This document shows positions 55,998 to 64,000 of a stretch of DNA of 64,000 nucleotides, piece after piece. The position numbers and the translations under genes were made by a program. Where the stretch lies: the NCBI GenBank assembly GCA_019828565.1, contig JAHDYR010000020.1, forward strand, positions 62,001 through 126,000, read 5' to 3'. Position 1 is the stretch's first letter, and each line of letters opens with the position of its first letter. The DNA comes from Carpediemonas membranifera (taxonomy: Eukaryota > Fornicata). Below the pieces are notes generated by a model. The model had not been told where the DNA came from and did no database searches. It saw nothing but the letters and a program-made list of their open reading frames with translations.

Positions 55998-56339
55998 CTT
56001 CTCGAACGCTCAAAGCAAAAGGACCAACTTTTTTCGCGTAAAAAAAAATGTGGCGAAAAAAGGAAGGGAGGTATGCTGTTCCACAGCAACTCATGCCGTC
56101 AGCTAGGTCTCGGCATTCCGTGTCTCCGGGTACAACATCTAGGCAAGAAAAGGGAGCATAGAAAAATCACCGGCCTGTCAGCCAGGGAATCCAAGGCAAT
56201 CCACAGCTTGACAAAAATACGCCACCAACACAACTTCTACGGAAGTACTGTTCCCCTTCGGCTAAGTTTCCTCAACTCAGCGCTTCACCACCCCGACAGT
56301 AATAAAAGTGAACAACAATGGCATGCAAGCAGAGCTCAT

Positions 56340-56547
56340 TTAAAGGGAGATAGCCTCCTCTAGAGGTAAGGGGTGGAAAGGGGTACATACCGGGGCAAGC
56401 CTCGATGCAGGCCTCGCACTCGACGCAAGCGTCGGCGTTGATGACGACAGCCTTATCGTCCTGCATCTCGAAAACCTCCTCGGGGCAGGTATCGACGCAA
56501 GCGCCGCAACCAACACACTTCTCAACATCAATAGTAGGGCCAGCCAT
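56340..56547 (-). CDS. 2[4Fe-4S] ferredoxin with a 31-nt intron
   Basis: Exon 1 is 56391-56547 and exon 2 is 56340-56359. The intron of 31 nt (GTATGT..CTCTAG) sits inside the second cluster motif. The spliced 58-residue protein has two CxxCxxCxxxCP motifs (Cys 11, 14, 17, 21 and Cys 41, 44, 47, 51). Such bacterial-type ferredoxins carry electrons in anaerobic metabolism, for example with pyruvate:ferredoxin oxidoreductase and hydrogenase. No targeting sequence is visible. The unspliced frame would instead run into non-ferredoxin sequence, which supports the splice. Confidence 0.92.
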
Positions 56548-56837
56548 TCTGAGTAAGAGAGCAAGGCAGGAGGCTTCAGCTGTCCGAAAAATCTCAAGTC
56601 ACATGCGCGCAAAACGCCGTAGACGATGTCAAATATGGCGTAAAACAACATGCGAGAAGGAGAGACGGATCCATCGGCCACAAGGCATACAAGAACAAGA
56701 ACTCTCAATTGAGGATGCAAGAAAAAACGTCAAAACTTTTCTTGCACCTCGCGGATCGAACGAGATTAACCCAAGTGTCTGCAAAATCGGGACTCGCCTT
56801 GAGTGATTCAGGTGAGATTGGCGTGTAATTATCTCAT

Positions 56838-57059
56838 TTATGAAGTATTGACCCGGTAACTACCGTTGGGTCGGACGATATTCTTGATTGAATCAGCGAC
56901 GGCGTTTGCTAAGTTCTGGTGCTCGAATGTACCTGAAAGTAAATGTCGCTAGACCACCCAGGTATCCCATTACCAACAATTTTCTGCACCTTGAATGGCT
57001 GCACCCGCAGTGAAGTTGACACAATTCTCGACAGTCCAACTCAACTTTTCCAGATCCAT
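56838..57059 (-). CDS. Possible small two-exon gene (58 aa), low confidence
   Basis: An ATG at 57059 (MDLEKLSWTVENCVNFTAGA) opens a frame that joins, across a 45-nt GT..TTTCAG intron (56933-56977), to EHQNLANAVADSIKNIV, ending 56838. Both halves look coding (helical, no stop, normal codon use), but I recognise no family and the donor (GTTGGT) is unusual. The intervening 565-bp gap has no other gene candidate. Confidence 0.35.
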
Positions 57060-57111
57060 TTTCTCGAATCAAATTATTCGCACAGTACCACACTCATCGG
57101 CACCCCAGCCT

Positions 57112-58350
57112 TTACTGCATGCCCAGGCCGACCTGCGTCTGGTCTACCTGACCTCCGAAGTCCTTGGCGCCAATGAATGCCAGCTCGGCCCGGATTAAGG
57201 CCTCAGCTGAGGCGGGGGAGTCCTCGCCATCAGCGTTCTTGACTGGGGCAAACTCGTGCTCGCGGGCAGCCAGGAAGACGCCGACTCGGTCAGCATAGGT
57301 GAGGCCGTCGAAGATGAACATCTCCAGCTTGTATCCATTGGGAGCGTCGGGGCGCACGGTCTTCCCGGTGGCCTCGTCGTAGTAAGGGATGGCCTTCTTC
57401 GCAACATGCCAAGGTAGGCGGCCGAGGGCGGCCCTTTTGATGAACTCAACGGTAAACATGTGATTCGCGATGTTGCCGCATGAGAAGAGCAGCTTGCCGT
57501 CGTCATCGGTGGCCTCGCGGAGGTCCTGGGGCAGCTCGGTATACTCCGCCACGACCGTCCGGGTCCCGTTGCGGCAGATGACACCGGTCTTCTCCTCGGG
57601 GGACCGCTTGGGAACGGCCTTCAGAGCTACGTCGTAGCGCTGGGTGACAAACTGGCCGACGAGTTCTGGGTCGCATATACGTGTGAGTGGGTTATCAACG
57701 GTAAATACGTGAATGTACCTCACCCCGCGCCGCTCAATGTCAAGCCAGGCTGTCGATGTACCAGGGCCGTTGGGCCCGTTGAACAGCGCGGAGTAGAGCC
57801 CGCCGTTGCCGTCAGCTGCGGTGACGAGGCTGTCGGGACCAGACTTGAGCGGCTGATAGTCGAGATCAAAGCATGGCACCTCGCCCTGAGTGAAGAAGAC
57901 CACCTGGGTCGGCTCCAGGCCAAAGAACGGCTGGTACTTCCCATGGGCCCCAGTCTCGAAGAACTCGCGCGTCTCGAGTATGTTGTCGGCACTGCACATG
58001 ACATAGAAGGGGACGGTGCCGCCCGAGAGCCGCTCCAGGGCAAGAATACGCATGGCCTGGATGACGAAGATGGGTGTCATGGTGCCCAAGACGCTGATGG
58101 GGAAGGTCCCCTTCGGGTGTGGGTACTTGAGGCGGGAGCCCATACCGCCGGCCATGACGAGGGCGGCTACACGGTCTTGCTTGAGCTCGTTGAGGCCTAC
58201 TTGGTAGATATTGTTGGAATCGGTGGCGTATTCGGGGGTGTAGGTGTCCTCTTTCGGGAAGGGAGTGAACGAGGCAATTTCGTTCGGAGCAACGCCTGAA
58301 AGAGCATTCTTCAGCTCGAAACGGAGCATATCCACGCTATTCAATGCCAT
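57112..58350 (-). CDS. UAP1: UDP-N-acetylglucosamine pyrophosphorylase
   Basis: The 412-residue protein has the nucleotide-binding motif VMAGGMGSRLKYPHPKGTFP, GNGGLYSALFNG, VFTVDNPLTRICDPELVGQF, the GNIANHMFTVEFI segment and the KLEMFIFDGL motif of the UDPGP/UAP1 family. It makes UDP-GlcNAc from GlcNAc-1-P and UTP, feeding glycosylation and GPI or chitin synthesis. The protein is shorter than animal UAP1 (about 500), lacking N-terminal helices. Gly-Met replaces Gly-Thr in the usual GGQGTRLG-like loop. Confidence 0.9.
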   Translation of the reverse strand: MALNSVDMLRFELKNALSGVAPNEIASFTPFPKEDTYTPEYATDSNNIYQVGLNELKQDRVAALVMAGGMGSRLKYPHPKGTFPISVLGTMTPIFVIQAMRILALERLSGGTVPFYVMCSADNILETREFFETGAHGKYQPFFGLEPTQVVFFTQGEVPCFDLDYQPLKSGPDSLVTAADGNGGLYSALFNGPNGPGTSTAWLDIERRGVRYIHVFTVDNPLTRICDPELVGQFVTQRYDVALKAVPKRSPEEKTGVICRNGTRTVVAEYTELPQDLREATDDDGKLLFSCGNIANHMFTVEFIKRAALGRLPWHVAKKAIPYYDEATGKTVRPDAPNGYKLEMFIFDGLTYADRVGVFLAAREHEFAPVKNADGEDSPASAEALIRAELAFIGAKDFGGQVDQTQVGLGMQ

Positions 58351-58633
58351 GTCGGTTGTTCTACCACTGTATGATTTCCAGTTGCGAACCTCTTCGAGAC
58401 ACTACAGCATTGTGTTGGCCAACAGGGCAAAGCTGCACCGGGCATCAGACAAATGGGGCCATGGTAAGTAGTAGTAGACACGACAGTCATGCCAGCGATG
58501 CTCAGCAGCTTAGGGCCAGTGGCTCGGTGTGGTTGGGTCGACTGTCAAGTGACGCTGTTGCATGGCACGGCTCAACTGACAGAGGATCCTGCCCAGCACT
58601 ATCCAATGGCCGGTATGCGACTATTTTACCAGA

Positions 58634-59197
58634 TCATTCCTTGAATGTGGGGTTGCGGGTGTATTGGCGGCCGTTGACAACGCCGCCGAGTAGGGAGTCC
58701 CTCACAAGACGCTTGTATTGCTCAGGGTCCCTCTCAAGATCCGCACCGACCTCCTTGTTCAGCGGGTCGTACGACGTGGGTTCCTGCAGGATGAACTGGA
58801 GCCCGGCGATAAAAGCGCTCAGATCAAGAGCGGAGGAGTGATCCTCGCGCAGGATGTTGAGACAGACGTTGCCCTCCCAGTCTATGTTGGGGTGGTAGAG
58901 CGGGAGGGTCTTACAGTGCACCTTCGGGGGCTTGATCGGGTATGTGTCGGGAATCTCGAAGAGGAAGTCTATAGTGGCGGTAGCGTAGGGACCACGACGA
59001 ACAATGATCTTCACAATAAAGCTCGCAAGGTCATCAGAGCCGTCGGGCTTCTTGTTGAACTCGATCACATAATCATCGCTCTTAAGAAGGTTTGTGAAGT
59101 CTTGCTGGATGTGAAGAAGGGCGCTACGGCGAGATTCGCCAAATTGGGACCTGCCGGTCTCCTGTTCTTTCTTAGCAGCTGCACGGAGGCGGAGCAT
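58634..59197 (-). CDS. UBE2M: NEDD8-conjugating enzyme E2 (UBE2M/UBC12-like)
   Basis: The 187-residue E2 has the active-site motif DWEGNVCLNILREDHSS (Cys 112), preceded by KPPKVHCKTLPLYHPNID and followed by FILQEPTSYDPLNKEVGADL. CLNILRED instead of CLDIL is typical of UBC12. The N-terminal ~25-residue extension is where UBC12 docks on the NEDD8 E1. This implies a neddylation pathway. A promoter-like GTGCAGTTTAT lies 16 nt upstream of the ATG. Confidence 0.92.
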   Translation of the reverse strand: MLRLRAAAKKEQETGRSQFGESRRSALLHIQQDFTNLLKSDDYVIEFNKKPDGSDDLASFIVKIIVRRGPYATATIDFLFEIPDTYPIKPPKVHCKTLPLYHPNIDWEGNVCLNILREDHSSALDLSAFIAGLQFILQEPTSYDPLNKEVGADLERDPEQYKRLVRDSLLGGVVNGRQYTRNPTFKE

Positions 59198-59212
59198 GGA
59201 CGTCCAACAGGG

Positions 59213-59223
59213 TGCAGTTTATG
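59213..59223. promoter_or_regulatory. Promoter-like element upstream of UBE2M
   Basis: Plus strand GTGCAGTTTAT, gene sense ATAAACTGCAC, 16 nt from the ATG. Confidence 0.6.
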
Positions 59224-59293
59224 ATCAACGTCACTTCGATCAATCTGGTGACACAGCAAGGTCAGACCAAGTAATGTGTCCTGTAGGGTCGCT

Positions 59294-59434
59294 TCATTTC
59301 TCTACTATCCTGTTTCGATCAAGGGAAAAACTGCACTTGACAACATTTACCACGGGGCAGACCTCCCTCTTGCTGACCCACGCGTTGATGTTGCTCGCCA
59401 TAACCTGCCCGAGCACAGTAGCGCCGATGAGCAT
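59294..59434 (-). CDS. Possible very small gene (46 aa), low confidence
   Basis: The frame starts MLIGATVLGQVMASNINAWV and ends DRNRIVEK. The segment GQVMASNINAW resembles the ASNIWAA-type helix of roadblock/LAMTOR2 proteins, but the frame is too short for the whole domain, so an exon or a fragment is likely. A TTAAAGTGCG element (59464-59473) lies 30 nt upstream of the ATG. Confidence 0.3.
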   Translation of the reverse strand: MLIGATVLGQVMASNINAWVSKREVCPVVNVVKCSFSLDRNRIVEK

Positions 59435-59621
59435 AAGCTCGCTGTGTACTGCATCGGTGTGTCTTAAAGTGCGGTGGAGACTATGGTGGAGACACTGCGG
59501 TTGGGGTAGAAATAGTTCTACCGTTGAGGTGCTGATTGTAAATCCGAAACTGCATCGTGAGCTCACTAATCATTTGATTGCCCGCGTTCAGCACAGGTCA
59601 GTCGCCCGGGACTGGTTCGAC

Positions 59622-60449
59622 TCAAGTCACCCGCTTCAGCCGGTTGACCCGCTTCCTCCTGAACAGCAGCGGCCTGTTCTGCATGATCGCCCCCATGCCA
59701 GGCCCCGTCGCGTCGTCCTCGTCCCCGAAGTCGAACACCACGCCATGCATCTCCCCATGGACCCTCTCCGCCGTCTTCCAGCTGAATCTAATACACGGCG
59801 GGAACCCGAAGACCCTGTCGTGGTACGTCCTCAGGAACGCCTTGGTCTTGGGGTCGCCCGGATAGCCGCTGCCGGTCACAACGGGGCCTGGGTCTGATGT
59901 GCTCATGCTCTCAGACGCCTTGGCGACCCAGTCGGGCCCGATGGCCTCGCCCTCGCACAGCTCCTCAACGGCCGAGTCTCGGGAAGTCTTGGCTGCAATA
60001 GAGGCTGCTGCGGTGACCGGGTATGTCCCGTCGGCCTTAGGCTCGACTGTGAGCTTGATGTGCTGAGGAATGCGCCGCCTGAGGAACTCGGCGTACCGAC
60101 CAGGGTCCCCGACAGTGTCGATGTAGGCGTGGGTCACGTGGTGGCCGAGGGATACTACGTGGTTGATCAGGGAGGCGGCGGCCTCGTGGGAGACGCTGTT
60201 GAGGTTGGCGGTTCGGGGGATGGCGAGCATCTTCTCGCTCAGGAACTCGGGAGTGAGATGCGTGACCTTGAAGCCAACGCCATGTGTTTCTTCAAGCTCG
60301 GAAAGCTTCTTGACGAGCTCACTGCGCTTGGCGTGGTCCAGTTGCTTCGAATCGTTCATGCCCACCTCGCGGAGATACTGATGGTGCTCTTCAGGGCTCC
60401 AGCAGATCCCGTAGACCATGGGGCCGATAACTGGACCTCTACCGGCCAT
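59622..60449 (-). CDS. RNASEH2A: Ribonuclease H2 subunit A, start damaged or misread
   Basis: The protein has the RNase HII/H2A core: GRGPVIGPMVYGIC, the NLNSVSHEAAASLI helix, AYIDTVGDP (second catalytic Asp), KADGTYPVTAAASIAAKTSR (third Asp), GSGYPGDPKTKAFL and FGFPPCIRFSWKTA. The first catalytic Asp-Glu pair, normally DEAGRGP, should lie right before AGRGP. Here the frame begins M-AGRGP and an in-frame TGA precedes it. The letters GATGA (for Asp-Glu) do occur 13 nt upstream, separated by CAGTGTGAACTAT. Thus a small insertion, an unseen exon or an assembly error may hide the true start. RNase H2 removes ribonucleotides from DNA. Confidence 0.85.
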   Translation of the reverse strand: MAGRGPVIGPMVYGICWSPEEHHQYLREVGMNDSKQLDHAKRSELVKKLSELEETHGVGFKVTHLTPEFLSEKMLAIPRTANLNSVSHEAAASLINHVVSLGHHVTHAYIDTVGDPGRYAEFLRRRIPQHIKLTVEPKADGTYPVTAAASIAAKTSRDSAVEELCEGEAIGPDWVAKASESMSTSDPGPVVTGSGYPGDPKTKAFLRTYHDRVFGFPPCIRFSWKTAERVHGEMHGVVFDFGDEDDATGPGMGAIMQNRPLLFRRKRVNRLKRVT

Positions 60450-60783
60450 AGTTCACACTGTCATCCGCCATCTCGCGCGTCTTCGCGCCATAGAGTGCAC
60501 CGACGAAAGGACGAAAGTCATGACCAGAAGTGGGTCAGGCCAGGCTGCACTTGGACTGATACACACGGACAGTATATTTAGTATTCGGTGCTTGCACCTA
60601 CGGTCATTGATCTGGCCAGGTTGCATCCACAGGACAGGGCTACGACGGATGGAGCCCGCAACCACACGCAATCAGCTCGGCCATGACTCCCCTATCAGAC
60701 TACTTCAGAACCAGCAGTCTGCGTTCTCGATTCCACAGTGTTCATTGCTTCAAACCTTCTTCTTCACTCCTTTTCTTCTTGCT
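60450..60783. other. Intergenic, no gene seen
   Basis: About 335 bp; the part next to RNase H2A may hold its missing 5' codons. Confidence 0.55.
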
Positions 60784-61281
60784 TCAGAACTCTCGCAGCC
60801 TCAGACCGTAGTACAAGTGCGAGCACGTCTGCCCGTCGAAGTCAGCAACATCGGGCAGCATGCCCCACCTCTCGAACTGGTACTTCTCGAGCAGGGCAAC
60901 ACTGCCCTCGTTGGTGTTGAGGAGGATCGCCACAAGCTGCCTGTACCCAAGCTGCCTCGCCATGTTGATGGCGAATGCCAGGAGTTGACTGCCGTACCCT
61001 TGGCGCTGGAAGCTGTCGTGGACGTAGTAGCTAACCTCGGCAAGGTAGCGCATGGCCTTTCGTCCGGGCCGGTAAGCCGTCAAGTACACATATCCAACGC
61101 ACTGGCCCTCGTGTTCGAGCACATAGAGCGGATATGCGGAATCCCTGTGGGCATCGAGGAATCCTTGCCGCTGCTCAACTGTGAAGGGGTCCGTATCGGC
61201 AGTGCACCGTCTGGCAATGGCCTGGTTGTAGATCTCCGTCAAAGCGGAAATATCACGCTGTTCCGCCAAACGTAAACCCAT
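60784..61281 (-). CDS. GNAT acetyltransferase, phosphinothricin-acetyltransferase type
   Basis: 165 residues with the GNAT fold: MGLRLAEQRDISALTEIYNQ at the start, YVHDSFQRQGYGSQLLAFAI containing the acetyl-CoA loop (QRQGYGS, R/QxxGxG/A), NTNEGSVALLEKYQFERWGM and the C-terminal FDGQTCSHLYYGL. This pattern is that of bacterial PAT/yncA-type N-acetyltransferases. Because such genes are mostly bacterial, lateral transfer is likely. Codon use looks like its neighbours, suggesting the gene is established. The substrate cannot be told. Confidence 0.85.
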   Translation of the reverse strand: MGLRLAEQRDISALTEIYNQAIARRCTADTDPFTVEQRQGFLDAHRDSAYPLYVLEHEGQCVGYVYLTAYRPGRKAMRYLAEVSYYVHDSFQRQGYGSQLLAFAINMARQLGYRQLVAILLNTNEGSVALLEKYQFERWGMLPDVADFDGQTCSHLYYGLRLREF

Positions 61282-61590
61282 TCTATCGGCACCGTGAGGC
61301 TGGACTGATGCCGAAAGGCGAATTGACTTTATCTGGCAAAACCTCGCATATATGCGTCTTCACCTCAACTGATGGGCTGAGCTGCGAGAAACAAGCGCGT
61401 TCGATTGTGTGTACAACTGGACACACTCTCTGATCGCCTCCGGCCATGATGCGCACTGAGCGAACTGACATGCCTCGGGTCCTACGCCTTCCAACAATAT
61501 TCCCCGTAATCCTTCGCATAGACCGCATAGACGCAAGGCGGTGGTGTAGATGCACGAGTATAAAGCAGCTGCACAACGCGCCTAGAACAA

Positions 61591-62088
61591 CTTACTGGAG
61601 GCCGTACTTCTTCGTCTTGGTGTAGTCTCTGCCCTGGGAGGCCTTGAGGAGCTTGAGGTTCTCTCTGTTGCGGGTACACTTAGCGATTGCCGCGCGCTCA
61701 ACAATATTGTTCATGTTGGACTCGAACTTGCCCTTCATGGACTTGTTCTTGATGGCGGTATTGATACGCTTCATCTTCGCCTTTCCCGTGGTGGATTTGT
61801 TGAACTTCTTGCCATTTGCCTTGCTCGGGGCGACTTTCTTCGCCTTCTTCACAGCTCCCTGTGCCATGCGCAACTCGTGGCAATCGTCAGACTTTTTTTA
61901 CTCAACCCAAAACTGCCACTGCCGGAAAGGGGCGCGTGAGGGATGTCTCCCGCTGCGAGTGGGTGTCTCGCTGGTACAGTGGCCTCAGAAGTCCCGATGG
62001 ATATTTGCCATGGCCACCACTAGCGCAGGCCGACCCACATGGTGGGCGAGCACAAGAGTACGTGAACCGTTTACTAAGGCGACGATCT
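61591..62088. repeat. 498-bp segmental duplication, copy 2
   Basis: Copy of 55058-55555; the right edge still carries the last codons of RPS13 (CGATCTG-side truncated), showing that the RPS13 locus is the source. Confidence 0.95.
61592..61867 (-). CDS. Small basic UPF0390-like protein, copy 2
   Basis: Identical protein to the copy at 55059-55334, inside the 498-bp duplicated block with the full upstream region. Both copies should be expressed. Confidence 0.75.
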   Translation of the reverse strand: MAQGAVKKAKKVAPSKANGKKFNKSTTGKAKMKRINTAIKNKSMKGKFESNMNNIVERAAIAKCTRNRENLKLLKASQGRDYTKTKKYGLQ

Positions 62089-62882
62089 ATCAAGTACTAG
62101 TTGCTGTGTTTGAGCCAACAAGTGTGAGTGCTGAGGGTGGATTGAGTCAACTGAGTCGTAATCTTCGACGACTTCAGAAATTAAGGTTGGCAGTTTAAAA
62201 ATAAAGATGGGCCAACCATCCTATATGAGCTTGTATCCTGATGCGATGGTGTGAGTTTCAGCCCACAATGATATCTATTCGTCAAGTTCGATGCCGGTCG
62301 AAATCGAAGTTTGGGCCGACTCCAAACGCATACTTCCAGTGTGCGCCCGCTGGTAATGGCCCGGATCCAGATGTTAGAGAACTATACAAGCTTTATGGCA
62401 GAGCGACAGCGGTTCGATGGTTGTAGTCGAGGTGACAGTATCGCTCAGCTTCGGACCCGCAGACTCGGAACGATTTCGAAAGTCAGGTGAACATGTCGCC
62501 AACCAGATTGATGGCATGTATAGCTTCAGAATGGCATATGAATCGAGCATGCTCGCCCCATTTCGAGTGATCGAGCTCGGGGTGTGGGGTCTGTCTGTCT
62601 GGAAATGTGGTCGACCCCCAAACCGCGATCTGGGTGTTCCAGGACTGCGCGCTCCTGGAATCAACAGGGCGAATAACACCCTGCGTATTCCAGTGGCGCG
62701 CGGTTCTGGCGCACTTTACCCACCTCGCCCGCGACCCGACCTCGATGCACCGAACGCTCTGCCGCAAGAGTAACCACAGCTCATCGATCTAATGCATCAG
62801 ATTCACATGACTCAACTTCATCAGGCGAATATTTATGCGTTGCCGGCATGTATCAGTTGTGATGAATCAGCACCAGCCTGCC
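62089..62882. other. 800-bp interval without a recognised gene
   Basis: Short frames only. Neither strand shows a domain or promoter-like element. Confidence 0.5.
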
Positions 62883-63509
62883 TCACCACGACCTGGGGGG
62901 CTCCGGGACAACCATGTTCCTCATCGGACTCCTGCTCTTGGGGTCGACCTTGAGGCCCTCTGTGACGTCCGTGTGGAAGCAGTGGCGGCAGACGGCGACG
63001 TACATGTCCGCACCGCCAATCACCTCGACGTCGGTGTCTGCCGTGATCCGTCTGGAGAAGGGCGCGTTCCTCCCGCAGATGTGGCAGACGGCGCTGAGCT
63101 TCGTGACATGCTCAGCCCGGGGAAGCAGGTCAATCACACGCGACGGGAAGGGGTCGCGGCGGAAGGTACCGTCCAGCGCGGCCACGATGACGTGTTTGCC
63201 GGCGTTGGCCATGTCGTCTGCGAACTGGACAATGTCGGGGAAGAACTGGCCCTCGTCGATGCCGATGACCTCGGCGTCAAGGGCTGCATCGAGGATTGAG
63301 AACAGATTGTCCGTCGGAATCGCCGGCAACTTGTGCCCTACATGCGTTGATACCTCATTGTTAGCTGTGTAGCGCGTATCCTTGGAGTATTTGATGACGA
63401 GGACCTTTCGTCCAGCTAGTTGCTGTCTGTCGCACAATCTAATCAGCTCTGTCGTCTTTCCACTGAACATTGGCCCGAATACGAGCGTTATTGACCCTCC
63501 GAAGTTCAT
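62883..63509 (-). CDS. TK1: Thymidine kinase (TK1 type)
   Basis: From the ATG giving MNFGGSITLVFGPMFSGKTT the 208-residue protein has the P-loop GPMFSGKT, the catalytic region IGIDEGQFF, and a zinc site of Cys 142, 145, 174 and 177 (CHICGRNAPFS, CRHCFHTDV). It phosphorylates thymidine with ATP in the salvage pathway. A promoter-like GCGCAGTATAAAC element lies 41 nt upstream. The reading frame remains open upstream of this ATG and passes directly into Fanzor sequence (see the next entries), so a fused longer product is formally possible. Confidence 0.95.
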   Translation of the reverse strand: MNFGGSITLVFGPMFSGKTTELIRLCDRQQLAGRKVLVIKYSKDTRYTANNEVSTHVGHKLPAIPTDNLFSILDAALDAEVIGIDEGQFFPDIVQFADDMANAGKHVIVAALDGTFRRDPFPSRVIDLLPRAEHVTKLSAVCHICGRNAPFSRRITADTDVEVIGGADMYVAVCRHCFHTDVTEGLKVDPKSRSPMRNMVVPEPPRSW

Positions 63510-64000
63510 GGATGGCGATTCCTTGTGATGGCGCAATTCGATCCTGTTGCGCAGTATAAACACATTTTTCGAACCTCCAAGACAGGGCCTGAAAGGAACG
63601 ATCAAAGTGCCAAACTGTACAATATCATCCGTCCGTAGACGAATGTTGGCGGTTAGCCAATTGATGATACTGGAATGAAGTTTGAAGACGTGGGATGTGC
63701 GACTGAACGGAGAGCCACTGAGCTCATCTTCCGTGGCAAGAGAACGCCACAGGATGTTCTCTGCAGCACTCTTGTCCCGATGATCAACATTCGGAGCATC
63801 AGGAATTGTTGCGCGCCACTGAGCACCACGGCACTGTCGATTTTCGCAGAGCATCACACGATGTGGGTGAACGTGCTGGTCATCACGCGGACGAACTCGC
63901 TTGTAGGTGGCGTGGCAGTGAGGGCAGACGACGGTGGTGCGATCCTCGTTAACCATGTTAAGATCGACGACAATGTTATACCCCTTGAGAAGGGAACTAT
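63510..64000 (-). mobile_element. Fanzor nuclease C-terminal half, open to the window edge
   Basis: The frame is open from the window edge (reading SSLLKGYNIVVDLNMVNEDR, then TTVVCPHCHATYKRV). It has the zinc-ribbon pairs CPHC and CENRQC and the RuvC-III motif DHRDKSAAENIL (Asp codon at 63774-63776), followed by a tail that ends around GGSKNVFILRN. The family's NE..T..C..C pattern is kept. No stop codon separates it from the thymidine kinase ATG at 63509. The N-terminal half, with RuvC-I and RuvC-II, would lie beyond 64000. The tail (63557-63756) is repeated at 15781-15988 and 38108-38191. Confidence 0.8.
63549..63561. promoter_or_regulatory. Promoter-like element upstream of thymidine kinase
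   Basis: Plus strand GCGCAGTATAAAC, the same 13-mer as at BuGZ. It lies between the Fanzor tail and the kinase ATG and overlaps the end of the shared tail, so the element may have come with, or been placed by, the insertion. Confidence 0.6.

Overview
The window is nuclear DNA of a protist. The genes have spliceosomal introns, and the products are typically eukaryotic: ribosomal proteins, a proteasome alpha subunit, an AP-2 sigma chain, SNAREs, NOT4, SSU72, CTR9, U2AF small subunit, U1-C and PTPA. CFAP97-like and RJL-type proteins point to a flagellate. A 2[4Fe-4S] ferredoxin and a low-molecular-weight thioredoxin reductase suit an anaerobe or microaerophile, and a TIM44-like protein with a presequence-like N-terminus hints at a mitochondrion-related organelle. 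A metamonad of the Carpediemonas/Kipferlia kind is my guess only; no rRNA or other phylogenetic marker is present to settle it.

Layout, left to right. 1-7 kb: an LRR protein with a 48-bp minisatellite, an unknown protein, and two identical copies of a 473-bp repeat. 7-16 kb: CFAP97-like protein, eL30, eL42, an RCC1-repeat surface protein, PAK1IP1/MAK11, a ZIP transporter and BuGZ/ZNF207. 16-25 kb: transposon debris, a coiled-coil protein, a Patched/NPC1-type transporter and HMG-CoA synthase, framed by a 1.1-kb segmental duplication carrying an R-SNARE gene. 25-34 kb: two tandem membrane-protein paralogues, AP2 sigma, thioredoxin reductase, a multi-zinc-finger protein, PSMA2 and a TIM44-like protein. 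34-45 kb: RJL GTPase, coiled-coil and disordered proteins, NOT4, SSU72, U1-C and a decayed Fanzor nuclease next to a retropepsin fragment. 45-62 kb: CTR9, U2AF1, a UVRAG/ATG14-like protein, PTPA, uL5 (RPL11), uS15 (RPS13), ferredoxin, UAP1, UBE2M, RNase H2A and a GNAT acetyltransferase, plus a 0.5-kb duplication carrying a small basic protein gene. 62-64 kb: thymidine kinase, whose reading frame is open without a stop into the C-terminal half of a second Fanzor nuclease that runs off the window.

Every cellular gene I can support lies on the minus strand; only transposon fragments lie on the plus strand. Genes are packed 50-600 bp apart and often have a near-palindromic element (TTAAAGTGCAC or ATAAACTGCAC, in either orientation; variant GCGCAGTATAAAC) within about 60 nt of the start codon, which I read as a core promoter. 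Introns are tiny (28-41 nt in most cases) with GTATGT/GTTTGT/GTACGT donors and acceptors such as CTAACACAG. One gene found only by splicing, U1-C, is itself a spliceosome component.

The most interesting material is the Fanzor (eukaryotic TnpB-like, RNA-guided nuclease family) content. There are four loci: one internally deleted gene, one C-terminal half joined in frame to thymidine kinase, and two 3'-end remnants that share a conserved tail. The segmental duplication is the other highlight: it appears to have placed the same promoter and first codons in front of two unrelated genes.
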